Shown in pieces: positions 1 to 9,046 of a DNA stretch of 64,000 nucleotides. Below the pieces are notes generated by a model that saw only the letters and a program-made list of their open reading frames with translations, was not told where the DNA came from and did not search any database. Made by a program: the position numbers and the translations under genes. Position 1 is the stretch's first letter, and each line of letters opens with the position of its first letter. The stretch lies in assembly GCA_039105265.1 (NCBI GenBank), contig JAPFFF010000023.1, positions 1,674,001 through 1,738,000 on the forward strand, written 5' to 3'. The stretch is from Tritrichomonas musculus. Lineage: Eukaryota; Parabasalia; Tritrichomonadida; Tritrichomonadidae.

Positions 1-1004
1 TCATTGATTTCAAGGTTCTTCAGTGCCACCTTTCTTGGCATTTTACTTTTTTTCTTAACTTCAATAAAATCTTTGAAATGAACCAATCTTTTAGAAATAT
101 CAAAAGTACTTTTATAAGTATCTATAAAGTCGACATAATCATAAAATTCCACTTCATCAACGCACTCAGTTATGTATTTTTTATTTGTTTTCAATTCATC
201 AACGATTTTTTCAAAAGAAGGTCTTTCATTTGGATCTTGTGCCCATCACTTTTCAATCAAATTACAGTAAACTTCAGGAACATCTTTTTCTATTTTTGGT
301 CTGTATCCTTCATCACCTACCTTTTTCATAATTTTTAAAAAGTTAAAATTTTTGAATGGTTTATTGTTATTCAGCATTTCGTATACTATGAAGCCAAATG
401 CGTAAACATCACTTTTAGTTGAATGTGGTAGACCTTTCAAAATTTCTGGTGCAAAATACATAGGAGTACCTTTGATGCCATCTTAGGAATTAATATTCAT
501 ACTATTTGAGAGGATATCTGTAATTTTAGATAATCCAAAATCTGAAATTTTTGGGTATAAATAATCGTCAAGGAGTATGTTTTCTGGTTTTAAATCTCGA
601 TGTAAGATGTTGTGTGAATGTAAATACATAAGTCCTGCGGCTATTCCAAATATATTAATAAGTTTTTTTGTGGCATTCCAATCATCTGGTGAAATTCCAG
701 CCTTTTCCATGTCGATGACTCCTCTAAGAGATCCATTGGTTGCAAATTCACTTACGATGGTTGGACATGGATCATTATCAAAGTTTGTTTGACAATATCC
801 AATAAATTTTAAAATTGATGGATAATTTAGTAATGACATCAAATTAACTTCACGAAAAAGTAGAATCGTAGATTGCTCATCTTGTGTGCTTTCATCTACC
901 ATAAATTTTGATACTTTTGCTGCATAAAATTCGCCTGTTTCTAATTTAACGACACGATAAACTTTACCTGAGGCTCCTTCTCCAATAGAAGATTTTATTT
1001 TAAA
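1..1004 (-). pseudogene. TKL-family protein kinase, decayed and running off the window edge
   Basis: On the minus strand one frame gives a kinase domain from the glycine-rich loop ([12 protein letters not shown]), through [12 protein letters not shown] and DFGLSK, to the APE-like YFAPEI and the C-lobe motif QDPNERPSF. It then continues to the window edge. The frame has two stops: TAA at 483-485 in the activation loop, and TGA at 246-248 where relatives usually have Cys before the Trp of the CW..DP.ERP motif. Upstream of the glycine loop the frame hits TAA at 1005-1007 without an ATG, so the start is missing too. The domain order fits the large TKL families of trichomonads. The defects suggest a pseudogene. 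Sequencing error is possible but would have to hit three places. Confidence 0.8.
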
Positions 1005-1881
1005 TTAACATAAAAAATGGATGAACCATTTACTTCTCAAAAAATTTGAGTAATGTGAATTGACATTTGAATGCTATTTATATTTAAAACTATTTGAAAA
1101 TTTATATTTTTTAAAAATTAAAATATCTTATTTAATATAAAATTTATTAATTAAAATTTAATGAAAAGACGTATAAAAATGTGTGTTACAACCTAAAAAA
1201 TAATATAATATGCTTAATATTAAATATTTAAATTCAATATATAATAACTATTAATAATATAGAATATTATTAAAATCTTTTATGTTTATTGATAAAATGA
1301 TAAAAATATGTAAAGTTTATTTTCTAATTATTTTATTGCATTTGAATATCATATTAGAAATGTTTATTCTAATTTGGTTTTTATACAAACGTGTAATCAT
1401 CTATTTATTGAAAAATATTTCAAAATTTAGTATTTCGATCCAAATAATTTCATGCTTCAGCAAAAAGATACTTAGTTTGTATGAAATAATGGTTATGAAA
1501 CAAATTATTTTCTTTATAATAGACAAAATGCTACCATATTTTAAAAATTATTGAAGTAAAAACTGAGAATATAGAGGATTTGAAAAAAACATGATCATTT
1601 GTTAAAATTAACTTTTGTTTATATTATTAAAATTCTATTATATTGATGAAAAAAGACTCATTATTTCGATATAAAAAGCAAGGAATTGAATATTTGTTAT
1701 TAATTTTTTTTATCATTATTGAAATGATATACTTTTACAATATAGAGCTAATCAATTTAGTTGTAATGGGAACCAAAGAAATGAATGTATTAAGCATTGT
1801 AACTTAATTTATATAAAAAAAATTTAGCATAGCACTCTATTAAATTTTTTTATTAATAAAGAGAAATGTTTTAAAATTGTC
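1005..1881. other. AT-rich intergenic spacer
   Basis: Between the dead kinase and the U2 snRNA I see only AT-rich sequence. The 90-codon ORF at 1282-1554 has hydrophobic, low-complexity content of the kind AT-rich noncoding DNA produces, so I do not treat it as a gene. Confidence 0.6.
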
Positions 1882-2047
1882 GTACCTTCTCAGGTGTGTA
1901 AGGAGAAGGACAACAATCATCCTGAGCTAGAAAGCAAAGGACGAAGTAATAAATTCGTTTGAGCAGGGTACCCGGCACGTACCGGGTGAACCGCTGTCAA
2001 GCGATTCAGAACAGATACTACACTTATTCATAGCGAATCGCCATGAG
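1882..2047 (-). ncRNA. U2: U2 spliceosomal snRNA
   Basis: The minus strand contains AAGTGTAGTATCTGTTCT, the hallmark U2 segment with the GUAGUA branch-site recognition sequence (2016-2021). It is preceded by a 7-bp stem-loop I (2029-2045, one G-U pair). It is followed by an 8-bp stem with a 4-nt loop (1988-2007, IIa position) and a perfect 6-bp stem (1970-1987, IIb position). Next comes a U-rich, Sm-like stretch inside 1941-1958, and a 3' hairpin with a 7-bp stem (1885-1891 with 1903-1909). The order matches U2 architecture. The block stands out as GC-rich in an AT-rich spacer and has no ORF. The ends are estimated to within a few bases. U2 pairs with the intron branch site in the spliceosome, so a working copy implies splicing in this organism, although I found no convincing intron in the window. 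Confidence 0.9.
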
Positions 2048-2129
2048 TGCAAAACAAAATTAAATTAGCAACATGACTATTTATATAATTTTTTAAATGC
2101 AATTTTTTATTTTCTCATAACCTCCATAA

Positions 2130-2139
2130 ACTTTTTGAA
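2130..2139 (+). promoter_or_regulatory. ACTTTTTGAA motif upstream of the DCX/P-loop gene
   Basis: ACTTTTTGAA ends 45 bp before the ATG at 2185. The same motif lies at a similar distance before other genes here (4413-4422, 7839-7848). Its role as a core or proximal promoter element is inferred only from that recurrence. Confidence 0.4.
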
Positions 2140-2184
2140 TGATATTGAAGATTTTGTTGCCGTTTAGAATTTACGAAAAGAAAA

Positions 2185-3846
2185 ATGTATGATCCATCTA
2201 AAATTAAAGTACCACCAAGGCCAATTGTTTTTTTAAATAAGATAGACTTTCCTGATGAGCGACCTAAAAAAGTTCGACTTCCAGTAAAATGGCAAGATTT
2301 CCTTGATTTAATATATACCGAGCTTGAACTAAAACGGCCTGTTAAACAAGTTTTAAGTGAATCAGGAGAATCTTACACAACAATTGAATCGATTCCTGAG
2401 CGTTCTCGTTTATATATATCCTGCGCAAATCCAATTGTTGAAGATGATGACGCCCCCGTTTATAAATCAAGACTGCCATTAAAGATTGTTTCGCAAATGG
2501 CTCTTAATCTTCCAACGGTCAAACAGCCAAAGCCAAAGCCAAAACGTGAAGATGCAGTCCAGCATCAAGTCTTAGCTGCTTCAAATCAAACTGTTCAAAG
2601 CAACATGCGAGATTCTCTTTTAACACTTTTTGCATCTTTAACACCAGAACAAAAAGCAGCATTACCAGCTGCTCCTGCATTAGCAAAATTGCAAAATGAC
2701 GCCAGTTATTATTCACTTGAGCATTCCCTTTTATCGCAATTTATCGGACCTTCATCTGTAATATTTAATACAGAAATAGGAAAATTAGAAAATACTTGGG
2801 TGATAGATCATCTAAAAGGACTTAAGATACATGATTGTCAATTTGTAATTGTTGGGCCTACCAAGTCAGGAAAGTCAACTTTGCTAATGACTTTTGTAAT
2901 GATGTTTTTCCAAAAGCTTCAAATATCAGGTGAATCCTCAAATTATCTTTTGTTTCCTCTAAACTGGTCCCTTTATTCAATTTTTTTGGACGACATATCA
3001 AAAATATACAATATTTTTGTAGCAACTATCTTTGAGTCACTTAGATCCACCAAAATGAATTTAATTCCAATAATCTCTCCTTTGCAACAATGGTTTCAAT
3101 TTTTGATTAGTATGCCTGCATTTTCTCCATTGCCGCCTATAGTCCTTCATTATCCAGGTGTTTCATCTGATGCAATCCTTAATGTTGGAACTAAAATACA
3201 TAAAGCATGGAATTCAAAATCAGGACTCAAAGACTTTTTGATTCAAATGGCACAGCTTCCAAAAATGATTGCGCATGCATTTGGCATGAAAGATTGCGTT
3301 TATGTTTTTGATCATTTTGATGCATGCGGATATTTAATAGAGCCAACAAACAGATTTCCAGAAAGCGAAGAGCCTGTTTCTTTGACAAGTGTTTTATGCA
3401 ATGCTCTTTCGAATTCAATCTATTTTATTGCAACTTTAGATGATTTTGAATTTTTCGAAAATTTTGATTTACAAAACTACCGTCAATTATCAACAGAAAG
3501 ACTAATCTCTTTAGAAAATGAGCCAGAAATAATGATCATGCAGCCACCTTTAACGATTTCAATTGAATCTTGCCGTGGATGCCCTGCATACTGTGCAACC
3601 TTTAAGAGGTTGTGCGAGTTGATAAAATCAACAAAAGAAAAAACAGCTGTAAAAAATCAGTTTTCTTCAATGAAATCAATTGTTGATACTAGCAGAAAAA
3701 ATCTTTTAAAACAAGAGATATTTAGATTTTGCAAACTTTTAGCATCTGAAGATTCAGACAATATTTTTACGCCAGAAGTTTTAAGTGATCTTGAATCAAG
3801 ATCTGAATATAACGTTCGCTTAAGCGATGAAAAGAAAAGTGAGTAA
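2185..3846 (+). CDS. Doublecortin-like domain fused to a P-loop NTPase-like region
   Basis: 553 residues. Residues about 11-84 resemble a doublecortin (DCX) ubiquitin-like fold: a PIVFLNK strand, a spacer, WQDFLDLIYTELEL, then a hairpin ending in SRLYISCANP. Residues 112-122 are Lys/Pro-rich. A Walker A motif, GPTKSGKST, lies at 224-232 after a hydrophobic strand, and CVYVFDHFD at 371-379 is a plausible Walker B, so the second half looks like a STAND/AAA-type nucleotide-binding domain. DCX domains usually bind microtubules or tubulin, which suggests a cytoskeletal role, but that is inference. It is preceded by an ACTTTTTGAA motif. There is no signal peptide or membrane segment. I know no named orthologue. 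Confidence 0.8.
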   Translation: MYDPSKIKVPPRPIVFLNKIDFPDERPKKVRLPVKWQDFLDLIYTELELKRPVKQVLSESGESYTTIESIPERSRLYISCANPIVEDDDAPVYKSRLPLKIVSQMALNLPTVKQPKPKPKREDAVQHQVLAASNQTVQSNMRDSLLTLFASLTPEQKAALPAAPALAKLQNDASYYSLEHSLLSQFIGPSSVIFNTEIGKLENTWVIDHLKGLKIHDCQFVIVGPTKSGKSTLLMTFVMMFFQKLQISGESSNYLLFPLNWSLYSIFLDDISKIYNIFVATIFESLRSTKMNLIPIISPLQQWFQFLISMPAFSPLPPIVLHYPGVSSDAILNVGTKIHKAWNSKSGLKDFLIQMAQLPKMIAHAFGMKDCVYVFDHFDACGYLIEPTNRFPESEEPVSLTSVLCNALSNSIYFIATLDDFEFFENFDLQNYRQLSTERLISLENEPEIMIMQPPLTISIESCRGCPAYCATFKRLCELIKSTKEKTAVKNQFSSMKSIVDTSRKNLLKQEIFRFCKLLASEDSDNIFTPEVLSDLESRSEYNVRLSDEKKSE

Positions 3847-4119
3847 TGTAAGTGTTATTAAAAAACAATAATAATTTAAATCTGGATTTGAATTTATAAT
3901 AAATGTTTATTGAATACTATTTTTTCTTTAAAAATAGTCGAATTCATTAAATAATGAAATCTGCTATTTGAAAATCTAAAAATATGCCGCTGCAACCATG
4001 AAAAAAATGATTAATGTCCAAATTGAATATAAGTTTGATCAAAATTGAGATTATTAATAATAAAATGATATATGAAACTTGGTCAATTAATGAAAAAGAA
4101 AATTAAAAGATATAAAAAA

Positions 4120-4353
4120 TCACTTGGGAATAGAATTACGCAAAAAGCTGAATTCTGGAGTATTATCGATAACACCAATAATATCTGTGGATGTTATATC
4201 TTGTTTTTCTCGGCCAATCCTTTTAATTATATCATTCATAAAATAAATCAGCATATCATTGATCAATTCAGAACTTGTATCACTTATCTCACAATCAGGG
4301 ATTGCTTCCATTAGCATCTTTTGAATATCTGAAATAAATTTTTGTTGAGACAT
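4120..4353 (-). CDS. Short histone-fold protein (H2B/TAF12-like)
   Basis: 77 residues, almost entirely one predicted histone fold. The pattern is a helix with IQKMLMEAIPD, a short loop, a long central helix (SSELINDMLIYFMNDIIKRI), a basic turn, then DITSTDIIGVIDN as the last loop and helix. The spacing resembles H2B and TAF12, which also end with a T..D(I/V) segment, but the protein lacks a histone tail and is too short to place. It could be a TFIID/SAGA TAF, an NC2-type subunit or a divergent CENP-type protein. It is divergently arranged with the GH31 gene, 106 bp between starts. The overlapping plus-strand frame at 4072-4314 is a shadow. Confidence 0.6.
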   Translation of the reverse strand: MSQQKFISDIQKMLMEAIPDCEISDTSSELINDMLIYFMNDIIKRIGREKQDITSTDIIGVIDNTPEFSFLRNSIPK

Positions 4354-4412
4354 TATAGATTTTTTCTATGTTAATTTAAAAAAAAATTAAATGGTCAATT
4401 GGTCATAGACCA

Positions 4413-4422
4413 ACTTTTTGAA
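4413..4422 (+). promoter_or_regulatory. ACTTTTTGAA motif upstream of the GH31 gene
   Basis: The motif ends 37 bp before the ATG at 4460. An open frame could be extended to a TTG inside this motif, but the ATG followed directly by a signal peptide is the better start. Confidence 0.4.
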
Positions 4423-4459
4423 AAATAATATTTCAAAATCAAACTGGCCGGATAAAAAT

Positions 4460-7153
4460 ATGATTTTGCTCCTCTTAGCACTTTCTTTTTCATTTGAAGA
4501 GTCAAAATATAGAAAATGTTCTGATTCTAGGTTTTGCAGTCGTAATCGTTATATAAAAAATCAAAAATGGTCATTAAATTCGGAATCAATTAAAATCAGC
4601 GATAATCAATTTGAAGCAACAATTATTGATGGCACATACAGCACAAATTTAAAGTTATTTATCAATTTTCTTTCTTGTGGTCCTGCTAGAATCAGGATTC
4701 GACCAATAAATGATGAAAAATTAGCAAGATACGAATCTTCTGAAGATCCATCAATTATTATCCAGGAAGAATTATCAAAATATGACAAATATACGATGAA
4801 AAAAACTAATGAAGGTGAAATTTTAACTGGATCCAATAAGATAATAATTGAAATCGTTAATAATCCTTTAAAAATTTCATTAAATGATGGTAGTGGTCCA
4901 AAAATTATATTGAATGCAGATGATGGTGCTGTTTTTGAAACAAATCGTCCAAAAGATAAATATCCAGAATTGTTTGAATCATTTTCTTTTGATTATCAAA
5001 CAGATAGTATTCCTAACGGGCCAACATCAATTGCTATGACTGTTGACTTTATTTCGCCAGGTGTACGTTTAAGTGGACTCCCATCCCACTCTCTTCCTTT
5101 AACTTTACCCCAAACAAATCAAACGGAAAATCTAATACGACTTTTTAATATAGATACAATCAAATTCCCTCAAAATTCGCCTATGTCTATGCAAGGATCT
5201 GTTCCATTCGTTATGGCGCATTCACAAAAAGGATGTGAAGGTCTATTCTGGAATAACCCAAGTGAAACATGGATTGACACATCAACCATTTTAAAGAATA
5301 CTACTAATGAAAATAAAAAAATTGTAAATCAAAGAGCAAGATTCATTTCAGAAGGAGGTTTCATTGACATCTTCTTGTTTACTGGTCCTACTGGTAAAGA
5401 CATCACTCAAAAGTTCACTAAACTAACAGGAAGACCTCAACTCCCTCCCCTCTTTTCTTTTGGATTTCACCAAAGCCGCTGGGGATACTATAATAAAGAT
5501 TTTTTGATGAATGTTACACAAAGTCTAGATGAAAACCTCGTCCCGCATGATTCTCTATGGCTTGATATTGATTTTCTTGATCGTAATCGTGAATATTTCA
5601 CTTTTAATAAGGAGAGTACTCCAAATCCAACTCGATTTTTCAAAGAAATCACAAAAGCTGGACGATACGTTATTGTTCCTGTTGGACCAGCCATTCGAGC
5701 TGCTGATGATGATTATATCATTTATAAGCAAGCCGAACAAAATCATTATTTCGTTCAAACAAGATTTAATAAGAGCTTTAATGCAAATGGTTACTGTGGT
5801 AAAGCATCTTGGCCAGACTTTTTAAATGAAAAGGTTCGTTCTTGGTGGGAATCACTTTTCAAATTTTCTTTATTTAGGCATAGCATGCCTCGAATGTTCT
5901 TTTGGAATGAATTAAATGCGCCAACATCATTTGAAGATTATGAATTGACATTTCCGCGAGCAATGATTCATGATAACAAATACGAAAATCGAGAAGTTCA
6001 CAATGTATATGGGCACTTAATGACTTTAGCAACATTTAATGGGCTTCTTAAAAGAGCGAAGAATATTCGACCATTTGTTCTTTCAAATTCATTTTACGCA
6101 GGAACACAAAAATATGCTGTTTTAACTATTGGTGGAAGTCCGGGAGAATGGAGAACACTTCTTACATCTGTTCAAATTGTTTTACAGCTTGGATTGGCTG
6201 GACAAGTATATTCTGGAATTGATGTTGGAGGACACTTTGGTAAACCAAATCAAAAGCTCGTTTCTAGGTGGTATCAAGTTGGTGCCTGGATTTATCCCTT
6301 CTTCCGAACCCATTGTCACCATCTTGCTTCATATCGTGAAGTATATACTCTCAAAAACAACGAACACCTATTTAATGCAGCCAGAGATGCAATAATTGAT
6401 CGTTATTTACTTCTCCCTTATTGGTACAGTTTATCACGTAATGCAAATCTAACTGGTGAGCCAATAGTTAGACCAATATGGTGGGAAATCGATCAAAGCG
6501 ATGAGAAAGAATTCAATCATTTTGTTGATGTTGATAATATTGCTATGCTTGGTAGTCATTTGCTTGTTGCTCCATTCCTTGAAGAAAATGAAACAGATAA
6601 GATTGTCAGATTACCATCAAACTCTAAATGGTATTGCTATAAATCACTTCAAGTTGTAAAAGAGAGCAAAGATTCCAAGAGGGAAGTAACTGTTAAATAT
6701 GATTCAGGTAGAACAGCTGTCTTTGTAAAAGGAGGCTCTATCATACCTAAAAAGTTACAGATCAGACGTTCTTCAGAATTAATGTTGAATGATCCATACT
6801 TACTTCTCATAGCAGTTGATGATAAAGATGAAGCTTCAGGGAGTGTTTATATTGATGATGGAAAATCCCTCGATTTTGTTAATAATAATGGTTTTATTAA
6901 TAAGTTATTTGATTTTGATGGCAAGAGATTGACTTCTAAAAATTTTGATGGTGCAACATCAAATAACGCTTTTGCATCGAATTTCAAAGCTAGGATAGAA
7001 AAAATTGTAATTACTGGTTTATCAAAAATGCCATCCAAAATCCACGATAAGTCTGGAAACCAATTCAATTTTAATATCGAAAATAAAATTGTAACAATAG
7101 ATAGAATCGGTTTAAAAATTAATAGTGATTTTGAAGTTGATTTTGAATATTAA
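4460..7153 (+). CDS. Glucosidase II alpha-like GH31 protein lacking both catalytic acids
   Basis: 897 residues from the ATG at 4460, which opens with a signal peptide (MILLLLALSFSF). A Cys-rich N-terminus follows (KCSDSRFCSRNR), as in ER glucosidase II alpha. The GH31 barrel is clear: HQSRWGYY, LWLDIDFLD, GLAGQVYSGIDVGGHF and FFRTHCHHLASYREVY. However, the nucleophile motif, normally WNDMNEP, reads WNELNAP with Glu at residue 484. The general acid motif, normally WTGDN..EW, reads LTIGGSPGEW (residues 555-564) with no Asp. The fold is therefore kept while both catalytic carboxylates are changed. Glucosidase II trims N-glycans in the ER. This protein is more likely an inactive paralogue used for binding, or a very altered enzyme. 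The start and length agree with the family. Confidence 0.88.
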   Translation: MILLLLALSFSFEESKYRKCSDSRFCSRNRYIKNQKWSLNSESIKISDNQFEATIIDGTYSTNLKLFINFLSCGPARIRIRPINDEKLARYESSEDPSIIIQEELSKYDKYTMKKTNEGEILTGSNKIIIEIVNNPLKISLNDGSGPKIILNADDGAVFETNRPKDKYPELFESFSFDYQTDSIPNGPTSIAMTVDFISPGVRLSGLPSHSLPLTLPQTNQTENLIRLFNIDTIKFPQNSPMSMQGSVPFVMAHSQKGCEGLFWNNPSETWIDTSTILKNTTNENKKIVNQRARFISEGGFIDIFLFTGPTGKDITQKFTKLTGRPQLPPLFSFGFHQSRWGYYNKDFLMNVTQSLDENLVPHDSLWLDIDFLDRNREYFTFNKESTPNPTRFFKEITKAGRYVIVPVGPAIRAADDDYIIYKQAEQNHYFVQTRFNKSFNANGYCGKASWPDFLNEKVRSWWESLFKFSLFRHSMPRMFFWNELNAPTSFEDYELTFPRAMIHDNKYENREVHNVYGHLMTLATFNGLLKRAKNIRPFVLSNSFYAGTQKYAVLTIGGSPGEWRTLLTSVQIVLQLGLAGQVYSGIDVGGHFGKPNQKLVSRWYQVGAWIYPFFRTHCHHLASYREVYTLKNNEHLFNAARDAIIDRYLLLPYWYSLSRNANLTGEPIVRPIWWEIDQSDEKEFNHFVDVDNIAMLGSHLLVAPFLEENETDKIVRLPSNSKWYCYKSLQVVKESKDSKREVTVKYDSGRTAVFVKGGSIIPKKLQIRRSSELMLNDPYLLLIAVDDKDEASGSVYIDDGKSLDFVNNNGFINKLFDFDGKRLTSKNFDGATSNNAFASNFKARIEKIVITGLSKMPSKIHDKSGNQFNFNIENKIVTIDRIGLKINSDFEVDFEY

Positions 7154-7900
7154 TATTATTTATTTAAATTACTAAAGTTTTATTATAAATTTAATATTTA
7201 ACTTTGTTGATTCTAATTATCTGATTTATGAGTTGATTTAAATTTTTATGCATATTAGCATTCTTCTTGATTTTAAAAGAAAATTGTATCAATATTAACC
7301 AAAATAGAAAAGATAAAACTAATTTTCTAATATCGAAAACAAAAATTATCAATATGCATGAAATAATTTCCATACAAAATAATTTTACATTATTTGTTAT
7401 TAAATATCAAATAAATAATATCAAACACAGGATAATGCTTTAGCACTAAAAAATATTTTCAGGTCAATTTATACAAACTTTGTTTTTTATTTATCTTTAT
7501 TTTATTTCAATAAAATGCCATATTTATAAATTATTAATTTAAAATTGTAAATATAAATATAGGAAATTATAATATTATGATTAATAAATGAAAGTATTAA
7601 TGAGATATTTAATTGTAAAAATGGTGAACTTTTTGATATAAGAAATGGTCATTCATCTTTTCCCTAATTATGTTTTCTAAATTAAAATCATCTTGAAATA
7701 AAAATTCTTTTATTAAAATATAAATGTATGAATTTATATAAATAAAATAAAATATAATTTTTATTTGTAAATTGTCAAAATATTTATTAAATTATATTTT
7801 TTAGAACTCAAAAGTAAAATTGATTGTCAAGAATATAAACTTTTTGAAACAAAATAAATTTGAATGAGATTTACCGTTTTTACGATTTTTTATAATTTAT
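7154..7900. other. AT-rich spacer with an ACTTTTTGAA motif at 7839-7848
   Basis: There is no credible gene here; the 60-codon minus frame at 7191-7373 is compositional. The ACTTTTTGAA copy at 7839-7848 lies 52 bp before the next ATG, and a weaker ACTTTTTGAT-like copy lies near 7628. Confidence 0.5.
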
Positions 7901-8338
7901 ATGAATGAAAAAAGAACAGAGCCCTATAACTTTAAACCACAGAATTTGCAGAATCGTCAAAATTTTGCACCTAGAAAAGTAGAAGACAAGCCAAATCAAA
8001 ATCAAAACTTAGATAACCAACAAAATGAGCAACAAGGCGAGCAGCCTCATTCCAATGTTCAATATAATGCATTCAACTTTGGAACTAGAAAACCAAATCA
8101 GAAAGCAAAACAGCAGCGTCCTAATCGCCATAAAAACTCCGATATTGACGAGCAGTTTAAACCAATAAATGATTATAGGCCTAAGCCTCCAAAGCCAGAA
8201 TCTGAACCAAATCCCCAACCAAGAGAATTTAACCCAGATTATGTTCCAAAGCTTCAACCAACTGAAATTATACCTAAAGAAAAGATAACGCATATTTCAA
8301 TCAATCCAGCATTAATTGTACAAAAAAAATCTGAATGA
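7901..8338 (+). CDS. Low-complexity Asn/Gln/Pro-rich hypothetical protein
   Basis: 145 residues rich in Asn, Gln, Pro and Lys with almost no hydrophobic core, so probably disordered. The only conserved-looking piece is the C-terminus, about residues 119-145, with PKLQPTEIIPKEKITHISINPALI. Codon choice differs from the surrounding spacer, and the ATG follows an ACTTTTTGAA motif. I do not recognise it. A nucleic-acid-binding or scaffold role would be a guess. Confidence 0.55.
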   Translation: MNEKRTEPYNFKPQNLQNRQNFAPRKVEDKPNQNQNLDNQQNEQQGEQPHSNVQYNAFNFGTRKPNQKAKQQRPNRHKNSDIDEQFKPINDYRPKPPKPESEPNPQPREFNPDYVPKLQPTEIIPKEKITHISINPALIVQKKSE

Positions 8339-8480
8339 ATCTTTAGTTTTTTTTGATTTATGAATATAAATTTTATAAAATATTTATGCTCTTTCGAATA
8401 TTCTTTTTTTTTAGAAAGTAATACAAGAATTTGATATATTTATAAATAAAATCATTTCAATCAATTAACAAATTTTATAA

Positions 8481-8906
8481 TTAATGAGTTTCCTTCCATT
8501 GGTTATGGCATTTTGTACATTCAAGCATCAAAGTCATTGATTCTTCTCCTGCAAGTGTTGGTGCCATGAAAAATACGCAATCGACTTGTTGACCGCATTG
8601 TTCGCAATAACGAAGTTCTCTTCTATATGTTGGATCGTCGGAAATTGAACGCTGAGCGAAAACTGAATTTTCTGTAGTTCGTTTTAAAACATTAACATAA
8701 ACACGATTATCGCTTGCTTCTTCTGAAATATTACAATGAGGACAATAATATTCAAGATTTCCATTTTCTCTATCTTGTGGAGCGCGTGGAGACATCATGT
8801 TATTGCATTCTCGGCAGTAGTGAATACCTGTACCAAGGCTACTTTTTTTAACTTCATCAGAAGGTTCTTGTGTGTATTGGCTTTGCGCAAAAAGTTGATC
8901 AGACAT
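8481..8906 (-). CDS. RPB9: DNA-directed RNA polymerase II subunit RPB9
   Basis: 141 residues with two zinc ribbons. The N-terminal ribbon uses C31/C34 and C55/C58. The C-terminal ribbon uses C101/C104 and C130/C133, with the TFIIS-like signature VFFMAP...ESMTLMLECTKCHNQW. RPB9 sits at the jaw of RNA polymerase II and affects start-site choice, fidelity and TFIIS response. Here it has a longer N-terminal lead of about 25 residues than yeast RPB9. TFIIS itself and the Pol I/III paralogues are less likely because of the two-ribbon layout and length. It shares a 140-bp divergent intergenic region with SGF29. Confidence 0.92.
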   Translation of the reverse strand: MSDQLFAQSQYTQEPSDEVKKSSLGTGIHYCRECNNMMSPRAPQDRENGNLEYYCPHCNISEEASDNRVYVNVLKRTTENSVFAQRSISDDPTYRRELRYCEQCGQQVDCVFFMAPTLAGEESMTLMLECTKCHNQWKETH

Positions 8907-9046
8907 TCAAATTAGTTTATGATATGAATATTTAAAGTCAGAACTTATTTGGCTCGTTAGTATAAATTGTGAAGATTTTGAGTTGAAATTTAAAAAGTTC
9001 TATAGAAATTTTCTTTGAATTTAAAATTTTTCTCAAAATATTATCA

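Noticed and set aside
1282..1554. 90-codon ORF
   Set aside because: Hydrophobic Ile/Leu/Phe/Lys-rich product typical of random frames in AT-rich DNA; no neighbours or motifs support it.
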